Source: Phlebiopsis flavidoalba (Eukaryota > Basidiomycota > Agaricomycetes > Polyporales > Phanerochaetaceae). Taken from it: 64,000 bases of DNA. Location of the stretch: positions 204,764 to 268,763 of the forward strand of contig JAOCPU010000052.1 of NCBI GenBank assembly GCA_035772785.1. Reading direction: 5' to 3'. The position numbers were made by a program, and so were the translations under genes. Positions 10,381-21,001 of the stretch are shown here, piece by piece; the stretch's first letter is position 1, and each line of letters starts with the position of its first letter. Below the pieces are notes generated by a model. That model saw nothing but the letters and a program-made list of their open reading frames with translations. It ran no database searches and was not told the origin of the DNA.

Positions 10381-11910
10381 TTTTAGACATAATCATATTG
10401 TAATTGTAGATATATACATTTCCTCATCTCATTGTATGCATATACATGCCCGACGAGGCTCAAGAGTCAACAGTGCTCAATTCTTGAGCCGGCAAGTCTC
10501 AAAGCCGGCATGTGTGCTATCTTCGAACTCAAAGTTGATGCCCTTTGACAACATGTCATTGGACACCTCACTTCTGTCGTCACCGTCGAGAACGTGATCA
10601 AAAATCACGCTGCTGGTCTGGATAGGTTGCAGTCGAGGTGGGATCATCAACTTGACTATCCAGCTCAGCCAGCTATCAATAATACATCAGTATCGCATTT
10701 CGGACAGCATTGTATGTGATTGAGACTTATTGCTCAAGGGATTGTGATATTGGTGACGGTCACACAGGTTGGCCATTGAGCTGGCAAGGAGCTTGCGTGG
10801 CTGTACGTCAAGCAGATCCTCAAGAACAGGGTCATTGAGGAGGGTCATAGTTGATGCCCATCACGCCGCGTAATATCTTTGCTTTTGTTCCTCAGGGTCA
10901 TAGCCTAAGAGAATCTGATGTGAGTAAGGTGTAAGCAGCAACACAGACTGCTTGAGGATGCAGGGGACTTACTTTGCGTGTATGCAGACAGTATGCTTCC
11001 CCCACTCCTTTATCGCCAGCCCTTCCATCACGATCTGCATTCCATCCGGTGCAGTCCGTATATCGTACTAGAGCGATAGGATAGGTCCAGGTTACCGTTT
11101 GCAGCCTGTGTCTTGAACTGTAGGCCAAGCAACAGTCCAGCAGGCCACATGGCTGCTGGCTGCGTTTGCATTCTCAGGAATAGGTATGGATTTCACGGAC
11201 GCTAGGTGTGAAGGTGATAGTGGTGCAGGATGCGAGCTTGCAGCAGCAACGAGGCTAGTGCCTTCAAGTTATGCAGACATTTGCACATTTGCACCCAGTG
11301 AGTGCTGTGGTGCATGTCATCTGCTTAGCTCGAGGGTGCAGTGCATGCGGTAACATAACCCTGGTATGTTTTTGCCATTGGTCTGTGTGGTAGATGGACA
11401 CATTCAAAGATGTGGATTGATCGAGAGCACAAGGTTTGAACCTATAATGGAAGCAGCGCGCAGAGTTTGAAAGGCGCCTTGTATATCTCCGCGCTTGAAA
11501 CTCGACCAAGTTTCACAGCCTCTTCTCCCTCTCATCAGTCCACTAGACTAGCCATATACCCTCACTCTTACAGATCATTGTACATATATATATTCCCCAT
11601 ACTATTCCTTCAAGATGTGAGAAGTGCAAACAATGAAGCTCTCGCTCTGCAATTGAGTGGCGGCCAGCACAACATTTGGGGTAGCGAGCGGAAGCAAATC
11701 CTTGTCGGATTTTTGGTACACAATTTCTCTTAGCTTGCACTGAGTCATCGAGATCCCGTTTTAAAAGCCCATGCAAGTACAAATTCTGATGGGTTCCATT
11801 GCGTATCTTCAGACTTACCCGTGATTCTTACATGAACCCCCACCTATCTCTACCCTTTTCCCACGTCCTGGCCTTGCAGCAGTCCTGCTTGCTCTAGTTA
11901 CCTATCGATA
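10381..11910. other. No assignable gene; scattered short frames
   Basis: Frames at 10319-10597 and 11467-11733 (+) and 10898-11128 and 11264-11509 (-) are open, but none shows a recognisable motif or neighbouring exon. A short stretch around 10790-10860 reads AWLYVKQILKNRVIEEGH on the + strand and may be a fossil exon. A TATATATA at 11583-11591 lies 320 bp before the hAT start codon and is a weak promoter candidate for it. Confidence 0.3.
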
Positions 11911-14508
11911 TGGCTCCAGCAAAGAGCAAAAGCCAGCAGCTTCAGAAAGCGCAAATAGACTCGTCAAAAAAGCCAGTCCTGAGACAACGAGACAGCGGCG
12001 ACCAGTGACAATGAGTGGGAATCATTGCCCGAAATTGTTGAGAGGGTAACTCCGTCGCAGGCCAATTGTGATAAAAAGGCTGCATTCAAAGAACAGTGGG
12101 AAACGGCGACTCAAATGCCCGAAGAAGTCCTCAGTAAGTATCGTTATAAACTGTGCAATTGACTTGTCTAACCCTACTACACCAAAACTTCAACAAAAAG
12201 CAATGGACCTCGCCGTACTACAAGCACTTTCACGACCCAATCATTGAGACATTAAAAGATGGGACCATCTGGTACAAATTCGTATATAAACATGACACAT
12301 ATGTCACATTAGCCTGAACACAGATGCACGCATACTTGTGCATTACTCAGCACAATTGCAGTACATCAGGTCTGCTGGGACACTGGTACTGGAAATCTTG
12401 CGAAACATGCCAAAGGCTGCGCTGCGGAGAAGGTGCCAGAGGCGCAGCAAATTAGCAGCTTCGCGCCACGGCTTGACGTATAGCAAAGCATGCCTGCGCT
12501 ACTGGCTCGCCCTCGTATGGATTGCTCGTCGCCACCACCCACATGTGATCGTCAAGAACCCCAAACTGCTCACTGTCTTCCGCATGCTCTATGCAAAGGT
12601 AGAGGTGCCCAGCCTAACCACGGTGTCTCAGAACATCCGTGAGATCTTCCAGATCTCACAGATAGAACTGGAAAAGTTTTTTCAGGTATGTCTCATTTTC
12701 TCTTCCATTCAATCAGCACTGACCATTTGTTTTAGGCTTACGAGGGCCACATCCATCTATGTATCGATGGCTGGACTTCCTCCAACATGATTTCCTTCTT
12801 GGGGATCATCGTTCAGTGGGTTCACGAGGCCAATATACAAACATGTATCTCGGGACTTCATCAAGTAAATAACTACACTACAACCTAAGTAACCATCTCT
12901 AATGCTCTTGACAGATTGACGAAATCACACGCTGGTGTGTACCTGGCACAGCAACTTCGACAATGTCTTGAGGAGTACAAAATTGAAAAGAAGGTTTGTA
13001 ATCAATCCATCACACATAATAGCATACTAATGGCAATGATAGATCCTTGGTATTGCAGCCGACAACGCAACTAACAACGACACGCTGGTGGCCGAGCTTG
13101 AATCACTCCACGGCGCGAATTCTGTCCGCATATGGATTTTGTTGCTGGGCCCACGTATGGAATCTGATTGTAAAGGTGAGATTCAATACATGCTGATTAG
13201 CCCATTCTGACTAAACCCTACCCAAGGCTATGATTATGCCATTCATTTGCAAACACAAGGCTGGTTCTGTTGGTGTTGGGGAAAGCGAAGACAATGACGA
13301 GTGGGATTTTGACGACAACGTCGAAATTGAAGTCACCATTTGCAAGAGAGGAGACAGCTCCGACGCAGACAGCAATGAGGACGACGAAGACAATGAAGAA
13401 TTTGACAGCGCATCACCAGGCCTGTGACGAGAAAGACATCGAAGCCATCATTGCAGAAGTCCAGCGTTGTGAGTACGACCTCACCTCGGCTGAGATAAAG
13501 GCTGCATGATTGGACCCGTAACAAAGGTTTGGCATCTTTTCTATCAGTGCTACCATAATCGCTGACTTCTGCTTAGATTGTTGAGCTGGCAAAGCGCATT
13601 TTCCATTTGCCAACACTGCGTGAGGATCTTTTGCAGTGCTGTAATCCGTGTCAAGATCACACCAAAGAAAATGGTCCGATTGGTTGCCACATGGTGGGAC
13701 TTGCTGGCACTCGCTATTCAGTGTGCCCTTGAGCTTTGCAAGGCACTCGAAGCTTCTGTTTGCCCTTGCCAAATACGACAAACCGGGCAAGGCGGGACTT
13801 CATTGTTACCGCCTCTCACATGAGGAGTGGCTCATACTAGAGCAATTAGGGCTGCTTTTGTGGGTACGTTCTTACTCGTTAATGCAACATGGCATACTAA
13901 TATGTTACCTTCCACTTAGTTCTTCCTGATGGCTACCGAGTGCATGTCAAAATCTGGCACTGTGCTCATTCACCAGGTAATACCCTTAATTGACAAACTC
14001 ACTGCCTGTCTCGAAGATGCCATCGCAAAACATGGCCCTCGTCACTGCCGTTTGCGCCGCCGCTATGCGCGGCATCCAGATGCTGCACAAGTACTACAGC
14101 CAAACAGATGAGGCCATCATGTACCGTATTGCTATAAGTACATCTGCGCTAATTGATTCATCTAGTACACTTACTCATTATCACTTTGCAAAGAGTACTT
14201 TATCAAGAACAAACTGGGGTGCGGACTGGGTTGATGAGGTGGAACGGCTCGCATGCAAACAATGGGACCTGTACTACAAGCCAGCTGACATTGCCGATGC
14301 GGAGGAGGTTACTACAAATGTGGCCACAACAATGGTGAGTCACTCTTGGAAGCTTGATCATTTGGGTGCGCTAACTGTCTTCTGTTTAGTATGATGACTT
14401 CTTTGACGACATCGATGGCTTCGGCACCACCAACAACAAGGACAATACATTCACTATCTACATGTTGACACCAACAATCCTGCAAGTTATTGATCCTATC
14501 TCTTACTA
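11911..14508 (+). pseudogene. hAT-family transposase pseudogene (hAT-A), 3' truncated
   Basis: hAT transposases cut and paste DNA through an RNase H-like DDE core. The likely start MAPAKSKSQQLQKAQ is at 11911. Recognisable blocks: CIDGWTSSNMISFLGIIVQW (about 12765-12830, first catalytic Asp context); a clean 50-nt intron 12865-12914; KSHAGVYLAQQLRQCLEEY (about 12925-12985); IAADNATNNDTLVAELE (about 13045-13105, second Asp context); AHVWNLIVKAM across an intron (about 13150-13235); an acidic linker (13250-13425); LIHQVIPLIDKLTACLEDA (13965-14025); TDEAIMYRIA (14105-14135); and YDDFFDDIDGFG (about 14392-14425). Frameshifts and stops (near 12006, 13130, 13425, 13508) break it. The frame stops at DPISY just before the fold-back element, so the C-terminal dimerisation domain is missing. 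Confidence 0.82.
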
Positions 14509-15872
14509 GTGCCAGTAGTGGCAGCCAGGAATGTCAAACATTGGCCATAAGAGTGGCTTAACATTAATCAGACTTGGGAGGCATGTTATCAATGAATGAT
14601 ATTGGGCTTATAATGTCAATGTAGCCTATTGAAAAACATGGTCTAAAATGTTGTTCAATTGATGACAATGCTATTTATAATGTCATATCTTTTAACATCA
14701 TGGTCTGAAATGTTGTTAGGATTGTAACATTATGGTCTGGAATGTTGTTAGGGTTATAACACTGTTGTCCACAATGTTATAGCTTTTGAAAAATATGGTC
14801 TGGAATGTTGTTTACTTAATAACATCACTGACCATGATATTATAAACTTTGACAATTTGGTCTGGAATATTATTCAGTCTACAACATTTGAGTTCACAAT
14901 GTTGTAGCTTTTAACAAGATGGTCTGAAATATCATTGGGTTCCCCGATTAACAATGTGGTCTGGAATATTGTTGGCCTTATTAAACAATGCTGTCTACAA
15001 TGTTATAGACTTCAACAATGTGGTCTGGAATGTTGTTGGCCTTATTAACAACACTGTCCACAATGTTATAGCCTTCAAAAAATATGGTCTGGAATGTTAT
15101 TGAGTTGATTAACAACGTGGTCTGGAATGTCATTGGGATGATTAATAATATTGCCTATAATATTGTTACTTTTGAAAGTATAACCTGGAATATCATTATT
15201 TTATGACATTATTGGCCATATTGTTATGAATTATAAAAATATAATCCCAAATGTTATTCAAAATGAAAAAATGCAATTATATATATATATATCATATAAC
15301 AATGATATATTTTGGTTTTGGAAAAAAATGAAATAAACCAAATTGCCAGTAAATAAAAGATTGACGTAGAAATATTTTTATTTTATACAACATAAGCGTC
15401 TATATTTTTTACATTTATTTGGTTGCTAATATCAATAGACAATAATTCTATAATGAATATATAGCACATTTTGTGGTTTGTATATTTTGGAAACCTCTCT
15501 AAAGTTTAAACCCTAAATCCAAGTTCTAAATCCATTCAAATAGAACTTAGTATATAGCTATGAGAAAATATTATAGACTAGCTCAGCAATGTCATAAAAA
15601 GAGGTATATGTACAGATAGAATGCAAAGACAATAGGAAAGAAAGATTTCTATATTGTGAAGTCCTAATACATTACATCATAGGCTATGCAATCGTTTCTT
15701 TGTTCTTTCATTCTCTTAAACTGTTGTAGTTAAGATGTCTTTAGGAAGTGTCACAGATTATGCCCTAATAGTCAATTTCCTTTATTTTCATTCATATTCA
15801 ACACCAAGTCTCAAGCGCTCATTTAAGTGCAATCCTGCGCCACAAAGCTTGCGTCACAACGTCTGCATCAAC

Positions 15873-16296
15873 CAAGGGTCTGGATGGGTAATGGATGCAT
15901 CACATGTACTTAGGTCCAGGTAGGAACTAGAACAAGGTCTATGGACTGAGGTGGATAGTATGATATTATGAACTGAGGTAGAAGGATGGAGTATGGATCT
16001 GAGTCAAAGAATCCGTCATAGTTACCTCGGGCAGGCTGTAGAATAAACATCGCTAGCAGGTCACTCTGTTTAGCTGTCGCTGAGCTGGCACTCTTTGACG
16101 TGTATGACTCACACTGCCAGCTCATCAATGACATTGTTAGAGACTGGCTCACATGTATATAAAGAGGTACGCTTGTGGCCTTGAGCTCCAAGCTTAACAA
16201 CATTGTTAAGATTCTCATATCTTTGTCACTCGTACTCTATCTAGCGTCTCACACTTCTCCTCTTAAGCAACACACACAGGTAAGTAAGGGTTTCGT
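15873..16296 (+). mobile_element. 424-bp dispersed element, LTR-like, copy A
   Basis: Starts CAAGGGTCTGGATGGGTAAT and contains GACTGGCTCACATGTATATAAA (TATA-like box, about 16145-16163) and CACACTTCTCCTCTTAAGCA near the end. It aligns end to end with the inverse of 55551-55975 (425 bp) and in part with 32560-32745. Length, TATA box and the 5-bp duplication at the other full copy suggest a solo LTR or short LTR-type element, though the ends are CA...GT rather than TG...CA. It sits almost exactly at the centre of the fold-back element. Confidence 0.65.
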
Positions 16297-17008
16297 AATA
16301 GAAAGCAAATGTATACTGCATATCATATAAGAGTGGATCAGATCGGGATACACTTTTCTGTATGTGGCTAAGGATATGTTGGTCTCAGAGCTTTCTATCC
16401 AAGGATATTGTATTTCTGTTGATTTGAAAGCAGTACATATGTATCTTTGTTGTAGTTTAAAAACATTCTATATATGCTATCCTTATATAAACCTTGTATA
16501 AACATAAATTTGAACATTTTCCAATATAATTTGCTAAATCCTATTAGAATGGATTTAGGATTTAAAATACAAATGATGTTTTTAAAGGGTTCAAAAGACA
16601 AAAGATGCTGAATCATTATGATTAAAATATTATGAGCTTATATTAGTAGCTAAATAAATGTAAATAATATGAGCGCTTATTTTGTATAAAATAAAAATAT
16701 TCCTACATCAGTCTTTTATTTATTGGCAATTTGGTTTAATTTTTTTCTTTTTACCAAAACCAAAGTATCATCATTATTACATGATATATATAATATAATT
16801 GCAATCGTTTCATTTTGAATAACATTTGGGGTTATATTTTTATAATTCATAATAATGTGGCCAATAATGTCGTAAAAATAATGACATTCTAGGTTATGCT
16901 TTCAAAAATAACAATATTATAGGCAATATTATTAATTATCCCAATGACATTCTAGACCACGTTGTTAATCAACCCAATAGCATTCCAGACCATATTCTTG
17001 AAGGCTAT

Positions 17009-17517
17009 TGTCACGGAGGCAATGGCTCGACGCGCTTGCACTGGGCAAAGTACAAAAGAGAATGTAAAACTAATCGAATTCAATGTCGGCAGGCAGTGAG
17101 GGCCGCGCACGATAGGTCTCAGTCAGGGCTAGCGGCACACAGGTTGAGCTAAGTCCAATGACCAAGTTAGTATTGTGTGTGTATGTACAGACATTAGAGC
17201 TTATCTAAGTCCAATCACCCAGAGGTCAAGATGAGGACTTAGGCAGCGATAGGCTACACTTAAATACTAGTTCACCGGAACAATTACTAAGTCCATGGAA
17301 ACAAATGGAAACAAATAGAAAGTCTAAGTCATACCTGAGTCAGCGACTGAGTAAGCATGTCAGCATGTACGACTAAGCGGAGCTAGACTCCAAAGAGTCA
17401 TCTATTGTGACTACGTGCTGCTGTGCCTTTGGACTGAAGGGGCCACTCTAGTCTCTAGGTTGTGCAGGGTGTTACACTAAGTCGAAAAATTGGTAGGTGT
17501 CTGCACATGCTGCGACA
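17009..17517 (+). mobile_element. Solo LTR with 5-bp target duplication (family 2, copy 1)
   Basis: A 509-bp insertion beginning TGTCACGGAGGC and ending ATGCTGCGACA, so TGT...ACA ends. It is flanked by GCTAT at 17004-17008 and 17518-17522. Removing it and one GCTAT restores the fold-back arm, which pairs across the junction with the left arm. It shares GGCTCGACGCG, GGCAAAGTACAAA, GTTGAGCTAAGTCCAA and GGGCCACTCT-like blocks with 34446-34853. No internal retrotransposon region remains, which fits LTR-LTR recombination. Confidence 0.88.
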
Positions 17518-18071
17518 GCTATAACATTGTAGACAGCGTTGTAAATAAGGCCAATAATATTCCAGACCATATTGTTGAAGACTACAACATTGTGGGCAGC
17601 ATTATTAATGTGGCCAATAACATTCCAGACTACATTGTTAATCAGCCCAATGATATTTCAGGCCATCTTGTTAAAAGCTACAACATTGTGGACTCAAATG
17701 TTGTAGACTGAATAACATTCCAGACCAAATTGTCAAAGTTTATAATATCATGGTCAGTGATGTTATTAAGTAAACAACATTCCAGACCATATTTTCAAAA
17801 GCTATAACATTGTGGACAACAGTGTTATAACCCTAACAACATTCCAGACCATAATGTTACAATCCTAACAACATTTCAGACCATGATGTTAAAAGATATG
17901 ACATTATAAATAGCATTGTCATCAATTGAACAACATTTTAGACCATTTTTTCAATAGGCTACATTGACATGATAAGCCCAATATCATTCATTGATAACAT
18001 GTCTCTCAAGTCTGATTAATGTTAAGCCACTCTTATGGCCAATGTTTGACATTCCTGGCTACCACTTCTGG

Positions 18072-20450
18072 GAAAACACCTTTCCAAACATGGCAGGTCT
18101 CTTCACTGACCACTCTAGGGTAGGTTTCCATTTGAGTTCTTGCATTTCTGAGTATTGACTTGCTTTGAAAAGGCCAGTTTATTCTTTTCCGCAGAATCTT
18201 TGCAGAGAACTACTAGACTTGTTTTGTGACATCTATGCATTATGATTCTGGCTTGGATCATTCCTCTGACATACCTCCGTGCTCAAACTGGCCAAGTGAG
18301 CATGATCTGGAATGCTCAAAGGACAAGCCTTGGGAGTACATGATGGAGATGAGGCAAATGGGGAATATTTCTGTCCATAGCAGAGAAAAGCAGCTGGCCA
18401 TTGCTGCTAGTCATGTGTGTCTTCATTGCCTCTTCCTTTGCACAGTGTGCTCAATTTTGACCAGCACTGCATGGTCATCTGCTTTGGACTGGAGGGAAAT
18501 ATCCTTGAAGTTTCTCTTGAAGAGCTTGCTGAGATCACTGCGGTGGATGCTGAAGGTGTACACAAAGAAGGAGAGATTTCACACATTATGCGCAGCTTCA
18601 TACTCCCAACAAAATTTAACCATCCTCAGTCCCGCAAGTCCCAGAGTGCGAGGACTATTGGTGTTTTCTTTGCACTGGTCACCAAGCGGTCAACATGGAT
18701 TGTGACAGATTTTGCCTGATTAATTTCTTTTTATCTCATTTCGTGCGACTAACCATGGACATTGTAAGATCTTCTCCCTGGATCCGAGGCAAGTGCTTGC
18801 AAATGTTGTAAACTCTATTCTCATATGTGCTAGTCATGGCAGAGTATTCTCTGGGACCAATCGAAGTACGGACCAGATTTAGTCTGGGAAGAAAAAGAAG
18901 CTTACGCCAAAATTAAATCTTGGGTAAATTCTGTCCAGAATGGTGAAGACAAATCTGGATACAATTGCCCAATTGTTCAGATCCTTGCCACCTTTGGTCA
19001 CATTTTCAATAGCTATGGGCAATACACTTCTAACAATCTCTGTCATAAATTTGGTATTTTTCCTCTTATACCTTATTCTATTCTGTGTCGGGATATCAAT
19101 CTTATAGGTCCCTTTATTCAATTTCTATTCAACTATTGTGTTAGGTGGATTTCTAAAGAGTTCTCCTGTTCATTTGCCATTTCTACTAATTCCCCATTTT
19201 GCCTTGCTTATAATTACACTTCCAGTGATTATCATCTTACTACGGCCGTACACATTTATTGTTGACGCAAGGTTAGAGTCAATATTGGACACTGTTTCAA
19301 TTTTTGGTGCAAGGGTCTTCTTGATCCTAAACATATTATAGGTATGTAATATGCACTGCTTAATATAATGACACTGACCTTGATTGAGGCGAGAATATAA
19401 TGGCCAATCAGGTGGCTATAATATTTACCAAAAGTTCAAGTTTTTTCCAGTCTATTGCTACAAGTGTGAGTCGGGTCACTACCTACTCAGTCATACAAGC
19501 AAGGCCTCCTGTGCAGTGGGCAATTTGGCACCTATACCAAGGTGATAATAGAGCACTAGAACTCTTCTTATCCTATCCTACATCATGTCAAACTTCAGTG
19601 ATCAAGGACGTCACAACAAGAAGGGCTCAAGACCACCTTGGGGCTTGCAGACTTTCATGACACTGTTTTGAAACAGATGGGCCCATCTGGCAGACCATTC
19701 TGCTGCGATGTGGTCGACGGACAATTGTAAATAATTACACATCATGTGATCTCTGGCTAGTATATACTTATCACTGTTTACCCCCAGTTTTGAACAGGTC
19801 AACCAGGTCAATCTCACAAGGAGTCTACGATTAAGAAGCAGTGAAACTCTGCAAAGGAGCCAAGCCACGGCTAAGGAAGTACTTCGAGACTGCAAACAAG
19901 GAACTAGTTCAAATATTTTCAAGCACCAGGCCCCACCCAAGCAGCTGCTGCGGTTCAACATGTATCTACTTGATCTTTCATACCACATTTAATTTGCAAC
20001 CTGCTCATTATTCTACAGGAGCAGAACAGAGCAAGAAAAACTAGGCTCAATAGACAATACATTAAACTACACTTGGAGCTTCACTCAAGATTATATAGTA
20101 TGCTCCAAAGGGTATGCTGATCCATAGGACATATTTCCTAACCTTTATCTCATTATGTTCTGCACACTACAGCTCTATTTGCACCGCCAAAGCTGAAAGG
20201 CAAGTGCAAAGCAAAGAAAGACACCAGCTGCAGATGTACTGCAGCCTGCAGCCAAGAGGAATCGGAATTCCAAAGACAATGAGTGGCAGCTGGAGGCTGC
20301 TGACAGACCTCAGAAGAGGCGTCATGCATATACTTACAATATTCCCATTATAATCTTGATCATTTGCAGTAGAATAGAAACTTCTCATTCTCAGACACAA
20401 CACTTCTTGCTCTAGACTTTCTTTAAATACACTACACCACATTAATATTA
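18072..20450 (+). pseudogene. Unrecognised degraded gene fragments
   Basis: Protein-like stretches occur on the + strand with stops and shifts between them. Examples are ENTFPNMAGLFTDHSR (18075-18120), followed by a plausible 75-nt GT-AG intron and NLCRELLDLFCDIYAL; a 100-codon frame at 18417-18719 (ISHIMRSFILPTKFNHP); FKFFPVYCYKCESGHYL (about 19435-19490); APPKQLLRFNMYLLDLSYHI (about 19930-19990); and a basic stretch, AKRNRNSKDNEWQLEAADRP (about 20245-20310). They lie in one direction over 2.3 kb and may be one decayed transposon gene. I do not recognise the family. ENTFPNMAGLF follows the fold-back directly, but I could not show that it continues hAT-A. Confidence 0.35.
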
Positions 20451-20567
20451 CTCTCTTGGACAGTAGATATATAGTGACTTGCTACATAATATATAATGAC
20501 TTGCTACGCTATTCTGGTATGCTTTCACATATAATTTCCTTAGGGCACACAACTATCCAGGACGTCC

Positions 20568-20885
20568 TCATAAGTCCCCATTCCAGTGCGTGACTTGCTC
20601 AAAAATGCCGGCAGCCTCTTGCCACTGTCCGAGGTGTCGCCCCGCCACACATTCTGTATTTTGCACTGCAAAGGGCAACAGCAACAACAAGAGTTGCAAC
20701 CGTGGGCGAGAGAGGCCAGTTTGTGTGCCGTAATATTGCCTATGGCCCGCAATCTTTCCTAGCACTCCTGCTACGGCCCTGGCTTGCTTTGACCCATTCT
20801 GCTGCTGTTGATTGCAGCACAGTGCATATGACAGCACATGGCTATAGTTGTGTCGCACGTCTAGCGCAAAACGCTTGGCAAACAT
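20568..20885 (-). CDS. Unrecognised 105-codon frame
   Basis: An open frame with a Met start and Gln/Leu-rich runs (NQQQQNGSKQ, LQLLLLLLP). It has no recognisable domain and a second - strand frame overlaps it (20540-20752). It is probably chance and is listed only because the local GC content is higher than around it. Confidence 0.15.
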   Translation of the reverse strand: MFAKRFALDVRHNYSHVLSYALCCNQQQQNGSKQARAVAGVLGKIAGHRQYYGTQTGLSRPRLQLLLLLLPFAVQNTECVAGRHLGQWQEAAGIFEQVTHWNGDL

Positions 20886-21001
20886 GAGTGAGGTCTTTCC
20901 GTAGCAAATATGTGCAGTTATTTACCTCGTGCATTAGTCCTAGCTGCTAGCGGTGCTGCCACCTTTGACTCTCCATGGTTACGTCCTGACCACTTCCCCA
21001 G

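Larger units (their letters stand above)
14512..18071. mobile_element. Fold-back element with about 1.2-kb inverted arms
   Basis: The left arm (14512 to about 15870) and right arm (about 16300 to 18071) are inverted copies of each other. The ends read CAGTAGTGGCAGCCAGG and, inverted, CAGAAGTGGTAGCCAGG, followed by AATGTCAAACATTGGCC. The outer 700 bp of each arm is built from diverged 50-60 bp units containing TGGTCTGGAATGTTGTT and AACAATGTTATAG. The inner arms are AT-rich and still pair (for example TTGCCAGTAAATAAAAGA near 15340). Two other elements are nested in it (15873-16296 and 17009-17517). No transposase frame is visible, and no clear target duplication was found. The insertion truncates hAT-A. 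The TIR start resembles hAT ends, but the class is uncertain. Confidence 0.8.

Noticed and set aside
13230..13427. Acidic 65-codon frame as an independent small gene
   Set aside because: It is the acidic linker exon of the hAT-A transposase, directly after a spliced AHVWNLIVK block.
14392..18120. hAT-A reading straight across the fold-back (DPISY to WENTFPNM) as a proven empty site
   Set aside because: The join is tempting, but no target duplication is visible and the residues after the junction do not clearly match the hAT dimerisation domain.
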